Shown piece after piece: positions 18,794 through 27,353 of a DNA stretch of 64,000 nt. This DNA comes from Cupriavidus metallidurans CH34. Lineage in GTDB: Bacteria > Pseudomonadota > Gammaproteobacteria > Burkholderiales > Burkholderiaceae. The notes under the pieces were generated by a model that made no database searches, was not told the DNA's origin, and worked only from the letters and a program-made list of their open reading frames with translations. The stretch lies in NCBI RefSeq assembly GCF_000196015.1, contig NC_007973.1, forward strand, positions 1,240,001-1,304,000, read 5' to 3'. The number at the start of each line of letters is the position of its first letter. Position 1 is the first letter of the stretch. The position numbers were made by a program, and so were the translations under genes.

Positions 18794-18971
18794 TCCTCCC
18801 GGATTGGACCGAGAAGAATAAATAACCAAATAAGAATCACCCCGGGGCGTTAACAGAACGAAGCGAACCAGTTCTGGGCAGGGAAGGTGGCGCGGCGAGA
18901 CCATGGCGCCCGTACCACGGTGCCAGAATCGTTTTGTTAGCGCCTCGGGACCGGACCGGAGGCCGGGGAGG

Positions 18972-19562
18972 ATGGAGCAAGACAATCAGGCACGGCGCGA
19001 CGCCGTGCCGCAGCATGTCGTCGATTCGGTGATCATCCCCGAAGCCGCCGACGAAGCGCGGGACAGCGAATTCCGGGTTTCACCGCGTATCGAGGACTGG
19101 ATCGGCGTGATCGTGATGGGGTTGCTGGTAATCATCACGTTCGCCAACGTGGTGGTCCGCTACTTCACCGACGAATCGTTTGCCTGGACCGAGGAGTTCT
19201 CGGTCTTCCTGATGATCGTGCTGGCGCTGGTGGCTGGCAGCGCCGCCGTGGCGCGCGATCGCAATATCCGCATCGAATTTTTCTTCGAGCGTGGCAGTGC
19301 CGCGCGGCAGAAGCGGCTGGCCATCGTTTCGGCACTGGCCGTCGCGGTCATGTTCCTGGCCCTCGCCGTGCTGGGTGTGCGGATCACGTGGGACGAGTAC
19401 ACGTTCGGTGAGACATCACCGGGCATCGGCGTGCCGAGCTGGTGGTACTCGGTCTGGCTGCCCGTGCTGTCGATCTCAATAACGCTGCGGGCGCTGGCTC
19501 TGGCCCTGCGCAATGTCCGGGCGCTGCGTGCCCTGAAGAACGATGGGGAGCGCGCGCAATGA
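18972..19562 (+). CDS. dctQ: TRAP transporter small membrane subunit
   Basis: A 196-residue protein with a ~45-residue cytosolic N-terminus and four membrane helices, the DctQ pattern. The segment NVVVRYFTDESFAWTEEFSVFL is close to the family signature (NVxxRYxF...WxEE). It pairs with DctM in sodium-driven uptake of carboxylates. GGGGAGG is placed well for the ATG at 18972. Its end overlaps dctM by ATGA. Confidence 0.9.
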   Translation: MEQDNQARRDAVPQHVVDSVIIPEAADEARDSEFRVSPRIEDWIGVIVMGLLVIITFANVVVRYFTDESFAWTEEFSVFLMIVLALVAGSAAVARDRNIRIEFFFERGSAARQKRLAIVSALAVAVMFLALAVLGVRITWDEYTFGETSPGIGVPSWWYSVWLPVLSISITLRALALALRNVRALRALKNDGERAQ

Positions 19563-20863
19563 CGCTGATCGCCATCATTCTGTTCGTGGTTTTCATTGGC
19601 CTGATGCTGCTGGGCGCGCCAATTGGCGTGTCGCTGGGGCTGGGCGGTCTGGTCGCCATCGGCCTGTCGAACCTCGATACGCAAATGTTCGGCCTGCTGG
19701 CCGTGCCCCAGAACTTCTATGCCGGTCTTGCCAAGTACCCGCTGCTGGCCATTCCCATGTTCGTGCTGGTCGGTTCGATCTTCGATCGTTCCGGCGTAGC
19801 GCAACGACTGGTCACGTTCGCCATCGCGATCGTGGGCCGTGGTCCGGGCATGTTGCCGCTGGTGGCCATCCTCGTGGCGATGTTCCTGGGCGGCATCTCC
19901 GGCTCTGGTCCCGCGAACGCGGCCGCGGTAGGGGGCGTGATGATCGCGGCGATGTCGCGTGCGGGCTATCCGGGCTCCTACAGCGCCGCGGTGGTTGGCG
20001 CGGCGGCGGCTACGGACATTCTGATCCCGCCGTCGGTGGCGTTCATTATCTACAGCGTGCTGGTGCCAGGCGCATCGGTGCCCGCGCTGTTCGCCGCCGG
20101 CATGATCCCGGGCATCCTGGCCGGTGTGGCGTTGATCGTTCCGGCCGTCTGGCTGGCGCGCAAGCACAACATGGGGCATATCGAAGCCGGCTTGCCGCGC
20201 CCGCCGTTCTGGAAGAGCCTGCGCGAGGCCGCATGGGGCCTGGTGGCGCCGTTCCTGATTCTGGGTGGCATGCGCGCGGGCTGGTTCACGCCGACCGAGG
20301 CCGCCGTCGTGGCCGTGGTCTACGGGTTGTTCGTCGGCATGGTGATCTATCGCAGCATTGGCGTGCGCGACCTGTTCACGATTTTCCAGGAGGCGGCCGA
20401 GACATCGGCGGTGATCCTGCTGGTGGTGGCGCTGGCCGGCATCTTCGCCTATGCGCTGTCCACGCTCGGCGTAATCGACCCGCTGGCCAATGCCATTGCG
20501 CATTCGGGGCTGGGCGAGTACGGCGTGCTGGCGCTGATCGTGCTGTTGCTGATGACCGTCGGCATGTTCCTGGACGGCATCTCGATCTTCCTGATCTTCG
20601 TGCCGCTGCTGCTCCCGATCGCCACCGCGTTCCACTGGAATCCGGTATGGTTTGGCGTGGTGCTCACGCTCAAGGTGGCGCTGGGTCAGTTCACCCCGCC
20701 ACTGGCCGTGAACCTGATGGTGTCGTGCCGCATCGCGCGCGTGCGCATGGAAGAGACCGTGCCATGGGTGATCTGGATGCTGCTGGCGATGTTCGTCGCC
20801 ATGCTGATGGTGCTGGCCTATCCGCCGCTGGCCACCTGGCTGCCCGACTACCTGGGCTATTGA
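19559..20863 (+). CDS. dctM: TRAP transporter large membrane subunit
   Basis: A 434-residue protein with about 12 membrane helices and the DctM family pattern: GISGSGPANAAAVGGVMIAAMSRAGYPG and the PPSVAFIIYSVL stretch, then GWFTPTEAAVVAVVYGL. It forms the transport channel. The start is the ATG overlapping the dctQ stop. The receptor gene follows after 34 bases. Confidence 0.95.
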   Translation: MTLIAIILFVVFIGLMLLGAPIGVSLGLGGLVAIGLSNLDTQMFGLLAVPQNFYAGLAKYPLLAIPMFVLVGSIFDRSGVAQRLVTFAIAIVGRGPGMLPLVAILVAMFLGGISGSGPANAAAVGGVMIAAMSRAGYPGSYSAAVVGAAAATDILIPPSVAFIIYSVLVPGASVPALFAAGMIPGILAGVALIVPAVWLARKHNMGHIEAGLPRPPFWKSLREAAWGLVAPFLILGGMRAGWFTPTEAAVVAVVYGLFVGMVIYRSIGVRDLFTIFQEAAETSAVILLVVALAGIFAYALSTLGVIDPLANAIAHSGLGEYGVLALIVLLLMTVGMFLDGISIFLIFVPLLLPIATAFHWNPVWFGVVLTLKVALGQFTPPLAVNLMVSCRIARVRMEETVPWVIWMLLAMFVAMLMVLAYPPLATWLPDYLGY

Positions 20864-20897
20864 TATGAACGAGAAAACGAAAAGAGGAGATTCCCGG

Positions 20898-21929
20898 ATG
20901 AAACGCCGTGCCCTGATGCTGTCCGTTGCCGCTTCGATCGCCGCCGCCGCGCTTGCGCCGGCCGGTGCGATGGCGCAGACCTACAAGTCCGAATACAAGA
21001 TGTCGCTGGTGCTCGGTCCCGCATTCCCGTGGGGCAAGGGCGGCGAGATCTGGGCAGACCTGGTGCGTCAGCGCACCAATGGCCGCATCAACATCAAGCT
21101 GTATCCGGGCACGTCGCTGGTGGCTGGCGACCAGACGCGCGAGTTCTCGGCGATTCGCCAGGGCGTGATCGACATGGCCGTGGGCTCCACCATCAACTGG
21201 TCCCCGCAGGTCAAGGAACTGAACCTGTTCTCGCTCCCGTTCCTGATGCCCGACTACAAGGCGCTGGACTCGTTGACCCAGGGCGATGTGGGCAAGTCGA
21301 TCTTCGCCACGCTGGAGAAGGCGGGCGTGGTGCCGCTGGCCTGGGGCGAGAACGGTTTCCGCGAGGTCTCGAACTCGAAGCACGAGATCCGCAAGCCGGA
21401 AGACCTCAAGGGTCTGAAGCTGCGTGTGGTGGGTTCGCCGTTGTACATCGAGACGTTCAACGCGCTGGGCGCCAACCCCACGCAGATGAGCTGGGCCGAT
21501 GCGCAGCCGGCCATGGCCTCCGGCGCCGTGGATGGCCAGGAGAACCCGCAGAGCGTGTTCGCCGCTGCCAAGCTCTACACGGTGGGTCAGAAGTTCGTGA
21601 CGACCTGGGGCTACGTGGCCGACCCGCTGATCTTCGTGGTCAACAAGCAGATCTGGGAAAGCTGGACGCCGGCTGATCGCGAGATCGTCAAGCAGGCCGC
21701 CATCGACGCAGGCAAGCAGGAAATCGCGCTGGCCCGCAAGGGGCTGAACGAGGCGGGCGCGCCGGCATGGAAAGACATGGAGCAGCACGGCGTGAAGGTG
21801 ACCAGCCTGACGCCGGCCGAGCACGATGCCTTCCGCAAGGCCACCACCAAGGTCTACGACAAGTGGAAGAAGCAGATTGGCGCCGATCTGGTGACCAAGG
21901 CCGAAGCGTCCATCGCCAATCGCCGATGA
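20898..21929 (+). CDS. dctP: TRAP transporter periplasmic receptor
   Basis: A 343-residue exported solute receptor. The signal peptide (KRR, then an Ala-rich core ending AMAQ) is cleaved near residue 27. The family ligand region KGLKLRVVGSPLYIETFNALGA has the conserved Arg for carboxylate binding, and SGAVDGQENP follows. AGAGGAG precedes the ATG at 20898, which is better than an upstream ATG at 20865. The ligand is probably an organic acid; the SDR and thioesterase neighbours suggest an aromatic or hydroxy acid, but this is inference. Confidence 0.93.
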   Translation: MKRRALMLSVAASIAAAALAPAGAMAQTYKSEYKMSLVLGPAFPWGKGGEIWADLVRQRTNGRINIKLYPGTSLVAGDQTREFSAIRQGVIDMAVGSTINWSPQVKELNLFSLPFLMPDYKALDSLTQGDVGKSIFATLEKAGVVPLAWGENGFREVSNSKHEIRKPEDLKGLKLRVVGSPLYIETFNALGANPTQMSWADAQPAMASGAVDGQENPQSVFAAAKLYTVGQKFVTTWGYVADPLIFVVNKQIWESWTPADREIVKQAAIDAGKQEIALARKGLNEAGAPAWKDMEQHGVKVTSLTPAEHDAFRKATTKVYDKWKKQIGADLVTKAEASIANRR

Positions 21930-22327
21930 AACACGTCTTCACCTTCGTGATGCCGATACGGTGGGGTGACATGGACGCCATGGGTCATGTCAACAACACC
22001 GTCTACTTCCGCTACATGGAGCAGGCGCGGCTCGAGTGGTTCGCCTCGCTGGGCCGTAGCGGCAAGGACGCCAGCGGCCATGGGCCGGTCATCATCAACG
22101 CCAGCATGACGTTCCTGAAGCAGCTTCGTCACCCCGGCGACATCGAATGCCGCGTGTACGCGGGCAAGCTCGGTCGCACGAGTTTCGAAACGTGGACGGA
22201 GATCATCCGGACCGATCTGCCTGACGTGATCTGGGCGGAAGGTGGCGCGAAGGTGGTGTGGTGCGACTATGCGGCGGAGAAGTCGGTCCCGGTTCCGGAC
22301 GAAATCCGTCGCCTGATCGAGGCGTAG
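21926..22327 (+). CDS. acyl-CoA thioesterase, 4-hydroxybenzoyl-CoA thioesterase type
   Basis: A 133-residue hotdog-fold protein. The stretch RWGDMDAMGHVNNTVYFRYMEQAR carries the Asp active-site motif (DxxGHVNN) of the 4HBT/YbgC family. It hydrolyses an acyl-CoA, perhaps one made from the acid imported by the TRAP system. Its ATG overlaps the dctP stop, so it belongs to the same operon. Confidence 0.9.
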   Translation: MKHVFTFVMPIRWGDMDAMGHVNNTVYFRYMEQARLEWFASLGRSGKDASGHGPVIINASMTFLKQLRHPGDIECRVYAGKLGRTSFETWTEIIRTDLPDVIWAEGGAKVVWCDYAAEKSVPVPDEIRRLIEA

Positions 22328-22352
22328 GCTTTACATCCGCAATCGGCAGGTT

Positions 22353-22377
22353 CCCTCTCCCGTCTCGCGGGAGAGGG
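22353..22377. terminator. hairpin between convergent genes
   Basis: Perfect 10-bp arms CCCTCTCCCG / CGGGAGAGGG with a five-base loop, between the thioesterase and the convergent LuxR-type gene. It lacks a T-run. Its sequence resembles a widespread REP-like family in GC-rich beta-proteobacteria. Confidence 0.5.
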
Positions 22378-22386
22378 GGCGCATCC

Positions 22387-22932
22387 TCAGTGATTGACAA
22401 GGCGTTGGACCAGATCCACCGCCGTATGCGCGCCATATTTCTTCATCAGACGTGCCCGGTAGATGTCCACCGTGCGTGGGCTGATTGCCAGCAGCTTGCC
22501 GATCTGCTTGCTGGTTTTGCCCTCGACCAGCTGCGCGGCGATATCGCGCTCCCGCGCGGTCAGCTCGGCTGTTACGGGCCGCTTCTGGGATAGATCTTCG
22601 AACGTCCAGATGCCGCTGCCGAGTGGATCCTGCCGGTCCAGCGCGCGGCCGGTGACATGGCACCAGAACAGCTCGCCGTTGGCGCGCTTCATGATCCGCT
22701 CGTCCGAGTACATCCCCTTTGCATTCATGATTGGCACGATCCGCGCACCGGTTCGCTCGAACTCGTCGGCGGTGGGGTAGAGCACCTGGAAGGACTCGCC
22801 GACCAGGGCATCGCGCGTGGTGCCGAAGATCCGGCAAACCTCGTCATTGCAATCCTCGATCATGCGGGCGCGCGACAGCACCAGCCCGACGGGCGCAAGC
22901 TGGAAAGCGGTCTGGTAGTCGATGGACGGCAT
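22387..22932 (-). CDS. PAS-LuxR transcriptional regulator
   Basis: A 181-residue one-component regulator: an N-terminal PAS sensor (about 5-105) and a C-terminal LuxR-type helix-turn-helix (about 118-178) with LTARERDIAAQLVEGKTSKQIGKLLAISPRTVDIYRARLMKKY. There is no phosphoacceptor domain. It is divergent from scoA across 195 bases that hold TTACGTAA and two copies of GTATGC, possible binding sites. It most likely controls the CoA-transferase genes. Confidence 0.88.
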   Translation of the reverse strand: MPSIDYQTAFQLAPVGLVLSRARMIEDCNDEVCRIFGTTRDALVGESFQVLYPTADEFERTGARIVPIMNAKGMYSDERIMKRANGELFWCHVTGRALDRQDPLGSGIWTFEDLSQKRPVTAELTARERDIAAQLVEGKTSKQIGKLLAISPRTVDIYRARLMKKYGAHTAVDLVQRLVNH

Positions 22933-23127
22933 TATCCCTTATGTACTTTTACGTAATGGCGTTGGCAGTATGCGTTGACGTATGCTTTGGGGCGGCAACG
23001 GCGGGGCCTGACCGCTGATTGTACCGTTACAGATTCCGCGTGTGGCCGGTTGGCCATGTGGCGGACCAAGAACGTCGTCGGAAGGCTTCGAACCATCCGC
23101 GCGGGACTACCGAGGAAGGAGCAAACA

Positions 23128-23826
23128 ATGAACAAGGTCTACGCCAGCGCTGCTGAGGCGCTCGCGGGCGTCGTACGCGACGGCCAGACGATCGCCGTGG
23201 GAGGTTTCGGTCTGTGCGGCATCCCCGAAGCGCTGATCGCGGCACTGCGCGATAGCGGCGCCAAGCAGCTTACCTGCATCTCCAACAATGCTGGCGTCGA
23301 TGGTTTTGGCCTCGGCCTGCTGCTTGCCACGCGGCAGATCCGCAAGATGATCTCGTCCTACGTGGGCGAGAACAAGGAGTTCGAGCGCCAATACCTGGCT
23401 GGCGAACTCGAGCTCGAATTCACGCCGCAGGGCACGCTGGCCGAGAAGCTGCGCGCCGGCGGATCGGGTATCCCGGCGTTCTTCACCAAGACCGGCGTGG
23501 GCACGATCGTCGCGGATGGCAAGGAAATCCGCGAATTCGACGGCCAGCAATACGTGATGGAGCGTTCGCTGACGGCAGACGTGGCGCTGGTCAAGGCCAA
23601 GAAGGCTGACAAGGCAGGCAATCTGGTCTTCCGCCGCACCGCCCGCAACTTCAACCCGGTTTGCGCAATGGCCGGAAAGATCACGGTGGTCGAGGTGGAA
23701 GAGATCGTTGAAACCGGTGAGATCGATCCGGACGACGTCCACCTGCCGGGCATCTTCGTGCACCGCATCGTGCTGAACACGAACCCCGAAAAACGCATCG
23801 AACAGCGCACCGTGCGTGCCAAGTAA
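23128..23826 (+). CDS. scoA: 3-oxoacid CoA-transferase subunit A
   Basis: A 232-residue alpha subunit of a family I CoA-transferase. [13 protein letters not shown] and [18 protein letters not shown] are the conserved CoA-handling and glycine-rich stretches. With ScoB it moves CoA from succinyl-CoA to acetoacetate, allowing use of ketone bodies or PHB breakdown products. The related PcaI/PcaJ pair (3-oxoadipate) is close in sequence; the nearby 3-hydroxybutyrate dehydrogenase favours the acetoacetate role. AAGGAG precedes the ATG. ScoB follows after 11 bases. Confidence 0.92.
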   Translation: MNKVYASAAEALAGVVRDGQTIAVGGFGLCGIPEALIAALRDSGAKQLTCISNNAGVDGFGLGLLLATRQIRKMISSYVGENKEFERQYLAGELELEFTPQGTLAEKLRAGGSGIPAFFTKTGVGTIVADGKEIREFDGQQYVMERSLTADVALVKAKKADKAGNLVFRRTARNFNPVCAMAGKITVVEVEEIVETGEIDPDDVHLPGIFVHRIVLNTNPEKRIEQRTVRAK

Positions 23827-23837
23827 GGAGACAGATC

Positions 23838-24476
23838 ATGGCATGGACACGTGATGAAATGGCCGCGCGCGCGGCCCGGGAACTGCAGGACGGTTTCTAT
23901 GTGAACCTCGGTATCGGCCTGCCGACGCTGGTGGCCAACCACGTGCCGGAAGGCATGGAAGTGTGGCTGCAGTCGGAGAACGGCCTGCTGGGCATCGGCC
24001 CGTTCCCGACCGAGGAAGAAGTGGACGCCGACATGATCAATGCGGGCAAGCAGACGGTGACGACGCTGCCCGGGTCGTCGATCTTCTCGTCGGCCGATTC
24101 GTTCGCGATGATTCGCGGCGGCAAGATCAACCTCGCCATCCTGGGCGCCATGCAGGTCAGCCAGCGCGGCGACCTGGCCAACTGGATGATCCCGGGCAAG
24201 ATGGTCAAGGGCATGGGCGGCGCGATGGACCTCGTGGCCGGCGTGGGTCGTGTGGTGGTGCTGATGGAGCATACCGCCAAGAAAAAGGATGGCACCGAGG
24301 ACATCAAGATCCTTGAGGCGTGCAATCTGCCGCTGACTGGTGTGGGTGTGGTGAATCGCATCATCACCGACCTGGCCGTGATGGACGTGACGCCGGAAGG
24401 CCTGAAGCTGGTGGAAACCGCCCCGGGCGTGAGCCGGGAGGAAGTGCAGGCGAAGACGGGTACGAAACTGATCTGA
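23838..24476 (+). CDS. scoB: 3-oxoacid CoA-transferase subunit B
   Basis: The 212-residue beta subunit. [10 protein letters not shown] contains the catalytic Glu (residue 47) that forms the enzyme-CoA thioester. [15 protein letters not shown] and [12 protein letters not shown] are also typical. It forms an operon with scoA and ends at a strong terminator. Confidence 0.94.
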   Translation: MAWTRDEMAARAARELQDGFYVNLGIGLPTLVANHVPEGMEVWLQSENGLLGIGPFPTEEEVDADMINAGKQTVTTLPGSSIFSSADSFAMIRGGKINLAILGAMQVSQRGDLANWMIPGKMVKGMGGAMDLVAGVGRVVVLMEHTAKKKDGTEDIKILEACNLPLTGVGVVNRIITDLAVMDVTPEGLKLVETAPGVSREEVQAKTGTKLI

Positions 24477-24531
24477 GCCGCAGGTCCGGCCGCTTGGTAC
24501 GGTGGCCAACGCACAGTAGCCAAATAGAGAA

Positions 24532-24566
24532 AGCCCCCGCCGGTTCATGCCGGCGGGGGCTTTTTT
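24532..24566 (+). terminator. intrinsic terminator after scoB
   Basis: A 12-bp stem AGCCCCCGCCGG / CCGGCGGGGGCT with a six-base loop and a run of six T. The A-run on the other side may also let it end the convergent DUF411 transcript. Confidence 0.9.
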
Positions 24567-24609
24567 CTTGGCGAGGGTTGCCGTTCGCGGAGCCTGGCTC
24601 GCCCGAGCC

Positions 24610-25083
24610 TCAGGATTTCGCCTTGTTGTAGCTCGAGAAGACCGACGCCGCGCCATTGGCCTTCACCAGCAGCACGTCGAACGGGTCCTTGCGCGGACCA
24701 TATTCCATGCCCGGAGATCCTACCGGCATTCCCGGCACGGCCAATCCAGCGGCCTGCGGCTTGCTGGCCAGCAGCTTCTTGATGTCGGCTGCCGGCACGT
24801 GGCCTTCGATACCATAGCCGGCGATGACACCGGTGTGGCACGAGCCGAATCGGTCCGGAATCCCGTACTTGGTGCGATAGACGCCAGTGTCCTCCACATC
24901 GTGCGTGGTCACCGTAAAGCCATTGGCACGCAGATGCTTGACCCAGTCTTCGCAGCAGCCGCAAGTCGGGCTTTTGTAGACGTCGATGGCCAACAGCTTC
25001 GGCGACTGCGCCATGGCCAACACCGGCGCCAGCGTCAGCGAACTGGCGCCAAGGATGCGCAGGAAGTTACGTCGGTCTGCCAT
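24610..25083 (-). CDS. exported DUF411 metal-binding protein
   Basis: A 157-residue protein with an N-terminal RR-type signal (DRRNFLRILGAS, possible Tat) and a mature DUF411 domain. TCGCCEDW and FGSCHTGVI hold the conserved Cys/His, as in copper-responsive relatives. No copper genes are nearby; it lies 20 bases downstream of hbdH on the same strand with its own AGGAG, so it may be read through from hbdH. Metal choice is unknown. Confidence 0.85.
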   Translation of the reverse strand: MADRRNFLRILGASSLTLAPVLAMAQSPKLLAIDVYKSPTCGCCEDWVKHLRANGFTVTTHDVEDTGVYRTKYGIPDRFGSCHTGVIAGYGIEGHVPAADIKKLLASKPQAAGLAVPGMPVGSPGMEYGPRKDPFDVLLVKANGAASVFSSYNKAKS

Positions 25084-25103
25084 TTACTGCACTCCTATTT
25101 CTC

Positions 25104-25880
25104 TTATTGGGCCACCCAGCCGCCGTCCATGTTCCAGATCGCGCCGCGCACCTGACGCGCGGCTTCGCTCGACAGGAACACCGCCAGCGCGCCGAGTTCC
25201 TCGGGCGTGACGAACTGGCCGGAAGGCTGCTTCTCGATCACCAGTTCGCGCTTGGCTTGCTCGACCGGAATCCCTTCCTTCTGGGCGCGGGCTTCCACCT
25301 GCTTCTGTACCAGTGGCGTCAGCACCCAGCCCGGGCAGATGGCATTGGCCGTGACGCCGGTCTGCGCCGTTTCGAGCGCGGTGACCTTGGTGAAGCCGAC
25401 GATGCCGTGTTTCGCGGCCACGTAGGCCGACTTTTCCGCCGATGCCACGAGACCGTGGGTCGAGGCGATATTGATGACCCGCCCCCAGTTCTTCGCCTTC
25501 ATCGAGGGCAGGGCCAGGCGGGTGGTGTGGAATGCGGAGGTGAGATTGATGGCGATGATCGCGTCCCAGCGATCGACCGGAAATTCCTCGATCTTCGCCA
25601 CGAACTGGATGCCTGCGTTATTGACCAGGATGTCCACGCCGCCGAAGTCCTTCTCGGCATAGCGCATCATGTCCTCGATCTCGGCAGCCTTGCTCATGTC
25701 GGCGCCGTGGTAGCCAACCTGAATGCCGCTGCCGGATTTGGCGATCTCCGCCTTTGCGCCGTCCACGTCACCGAATCCGTTGACAATGATGTTCGCACCT
25801 TGCGCGGCTAGCGCTTGGGCGATGCCGAGTCCGATACCGCTGGTCGATCCAGTGACCAGTGCCGTCTTGCCTTTGAGCAT
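25104..25880 (-). CDS. hbdH: 3-hydroxybutyrate dehydrogenase
   Basis: A 258-residue SDR. TGSTSGIGLGIA, NNAGIQFVA, INIASTHGLVAS and SAYVAAKHG give the full Gly-motif/Asn/Ser/Tyr/Lys set, and the segment CPGWVLTPLVQKQVEARAQ is diagnostic for D-3-hydroxybutyrate dehydrogenase. It oxidises 3-hydroxybutyrate to acetoacetate with NAD, which ScoAB then activates. The ATG at 25880 follows GGAGG. A dyad at 25918-25940 lies in its leader. Confidence 0.92.
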   Translation of the reverse strand: MLKGKTALVTGSTSGIGLGIAQALAAQGANIIVNGFGDVDGAKAEIAKSGSGIQVGYHGADMSKAAEIEDMMRYAEKDFGGVDILVNNAGIQFVAKIEEFPVDRWDAIIAINLTSAFHTTRLALPSMKAKNWGRVINIASTHGLVASAEKSAYVAAKHGIVGFTKVTALETAQTGVTANAICPGWVLTPLVQKQVEARAQKEGIPVEQAKRELVIEKQPSGQFVTPEELGALAVFLSSEAARQVRGAIWNMDGGWVAQ

Positions 25881-25917
25881 GGATGCCTCCGTTGGGCGAG
25901 TCAGGATGTGCTGTGGC

Positions 25918-25940
25918 ATTGTACTCGCTGAGCGTACAAT
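25918..25940. promoter_or_regulatory. dyad in the hbdH leader
   Basis: ATTGTAC and GTACAAT form a perfect inverted repeat around TCGCTGAGC, 38 bases upstream of the hbdH ATG. It could be an operator. The divergent hydrolase gene starts 128 bases away. Confidence 0.35.
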
Positions 25941-26067
25941 CCTGCTTTGGCCAAAAGCCCGCAATTTGGTTCAACCGCCCGGTTCGACCGTCGTACTTTC
26001 CGAAGTAGTCATATCGCTTAACCTTTCGCGCCATCATGCCTGCGGCGCGAGATTGCAGGGAGTCCAG

Positions 26068-26949
26068 ATGTCTTCCAGTCCGCGCCTCGGCTTCGTACAG
26101 TGCATCAGTGCCGCCGGCCTGCATCGCATGGCCTATCACGAGTGGGGAGATCCCGCGAATCAGCGAGTGCTGGTGTGCGTGCACGGCCTGACCCGTACCG
26201 GACGTGATTTCGATGCGCTGGCACGTTCGTTGAGCGACGAGTACCGCGTGGTGTGCCCGGACGTGGCGGGCCGTGGCCGCTCCGACTGGCTGGCCGACCC
26301 GCGGGGCTACGTGTTGCCGCAGTACGTGTCCGATATGGTCACGCTGATCGCGCGACTGAACGTCGAACAGGTGGACTGGTTCGGCACGTCGATGGGCGGG
26401 CTGATCGGCATCGGGCTGGCCGGGCTGGCCAAGTCGCCGGTGCGCAAGCTGCTGCTCAACGATGTGGGTCCGCGCATCACCGCGCAATCGATGGAACGGA
26501 TTGGTGCGTATCTGGGTTTGCCGGTGCGCTTCAAGACGTTCGAGGAAGGGTTGGCCTATCTGCAAACGATCAGCGCTTCATTCGGCCGTCATACTCCCGA
26601 GCAGTGGCGCGAGTTGAATGGCGCGATCCTGAAACCGGTGCAGGGCGCCGAGGGGCTCGAATGGGGATTGCATTACGACCCGGCGCTGGCCGTGCCGTTC
26701 AAGGACGCGACGCCGGAGGCGATGCAGGCTGGTGAGGCCGCGCTGTGGGCGATGTTCGAGGCCATTCAAGGGCCGACACTGGTGGTGCGCGGCGCGCAGT
26801 CCGATCTGCTGATGCGCGAGATCCTGGCCGAAATGGTGGCGCGCGGAAAGCAGGTGTCGAGCGTGGAGATTCCCGATGTGGGTCATGCTCCGACCTTCGT
26901 CGATGCGGCGCAGATTGCCATCGCCCGTCAATTTTTCCTGGGGTCTTGA
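26068..26949 (+). CDS. alpha/beta hydrolase
   Basis: A 293-residue alpha/beta-hydrolase. VCVHGLTRTGRDFDAL gives the oxyanion region, GTSMGGLIG the nucleophile elbow, and DVGHAPTF the catalytic His. The ATG at 26068 has GGGAG at good spacing. It is divergent from hbdH and precedes the RidA gene by 25 bases. Relatives act on small esters or lactones; no finer call is possible. Confidence 0.87.
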   Translation: MSSSPRLGFVQCISAAGLHRMAYHEWGDPANQRVLVCVHGLTRTGRDFDALARSLSDEYRVVCPDVAGRGRSDWLADPRGYVLPQYVSDMVTLIARLNVEQVDWFGTSMGGLIGIGLAGLAKSPVRKLLLNDVGPRITAQSMERIGAYLGLPVRFKTFEEGLAYLQTISASFGRHTPEQWRELNGAILKPVQGAEGLEWGLHYDPALAVPFKDATPEAMQAGEAALWAMFEAIQGPTLVVRGAQSDLLMREILAEMVARGKQVSSVEIPDVGHAPTFVDAAQIAIARQFFLGS

Positions 26950-26974
26950 GCCCCGCTACTGAACGAAAACTGTC

Positions 26975-27337
26975 ATGAGCACCAACACCCTGAAGCGCGC
27001 CCACGTGGGCAAGCGTCTGTCCGAATACGCGGTCTACAACGGCGTGGTCTATCTGGCCGGCCAGGTGCCCGAGGTCGACCCCAAGGCCGACCTGCGCGGC
27101 CAGACGCGTGAGGTGCTGGGCCATATCGACCGCCTGCTGGCTGAAGCCGGCAGCGACAAGACACGCATCCTGATGTGTCAGATCTTCCTGACGGACATCA
27201 CGCGCATTGGCGAGATGAACGAGGTGTGGGACGAGTGGGTGGCGCAAGGCAATACACCGCCGCGGGCCACCGTCCAGGCGGCGCTGGCCAATCCCGACTA
27301 CCTGATCGAAGTGGTGGTGACGGCCGCGCTCAACTGA
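26975..27337 (+). CDS. RidA-family protein
   Basis: A 120-residue YjgF/RidA-fold protein. VYNGVVYLAGQVPE, TREVLGHIDRLLAEAGSD and PPRATVQAAL are family landmarks. Archetypal RidA deaminates reactive enamines with an Arg near the C-terminal third; the PPRATVQ Arg fits that place. Sequence type is nearer the Rid subgroups outside RidA proper, so activity is open. relA starts 16 bases after its stop. Confidence 0.85.
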   Translation: MSTNTLKRAHVGKRLSEYAVYNGVVYLAGQVPEVDPKADLRGQTREVLGHIDRLLAEAGSDKTRILMCQIFLTDITRIGEMNEVWDEWVAQGNTPPRATVQAALANPDYLIEVVVTAALN

Positions 27338-27353
27338 TGCGGGGCGGCAAGAC

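Noticed and set aside
24610..25083. Copper-resistance locus
   Set aside because: The DUF411 protein stands alone; no cop, cus or czc genes or metal-responsive operator are near.
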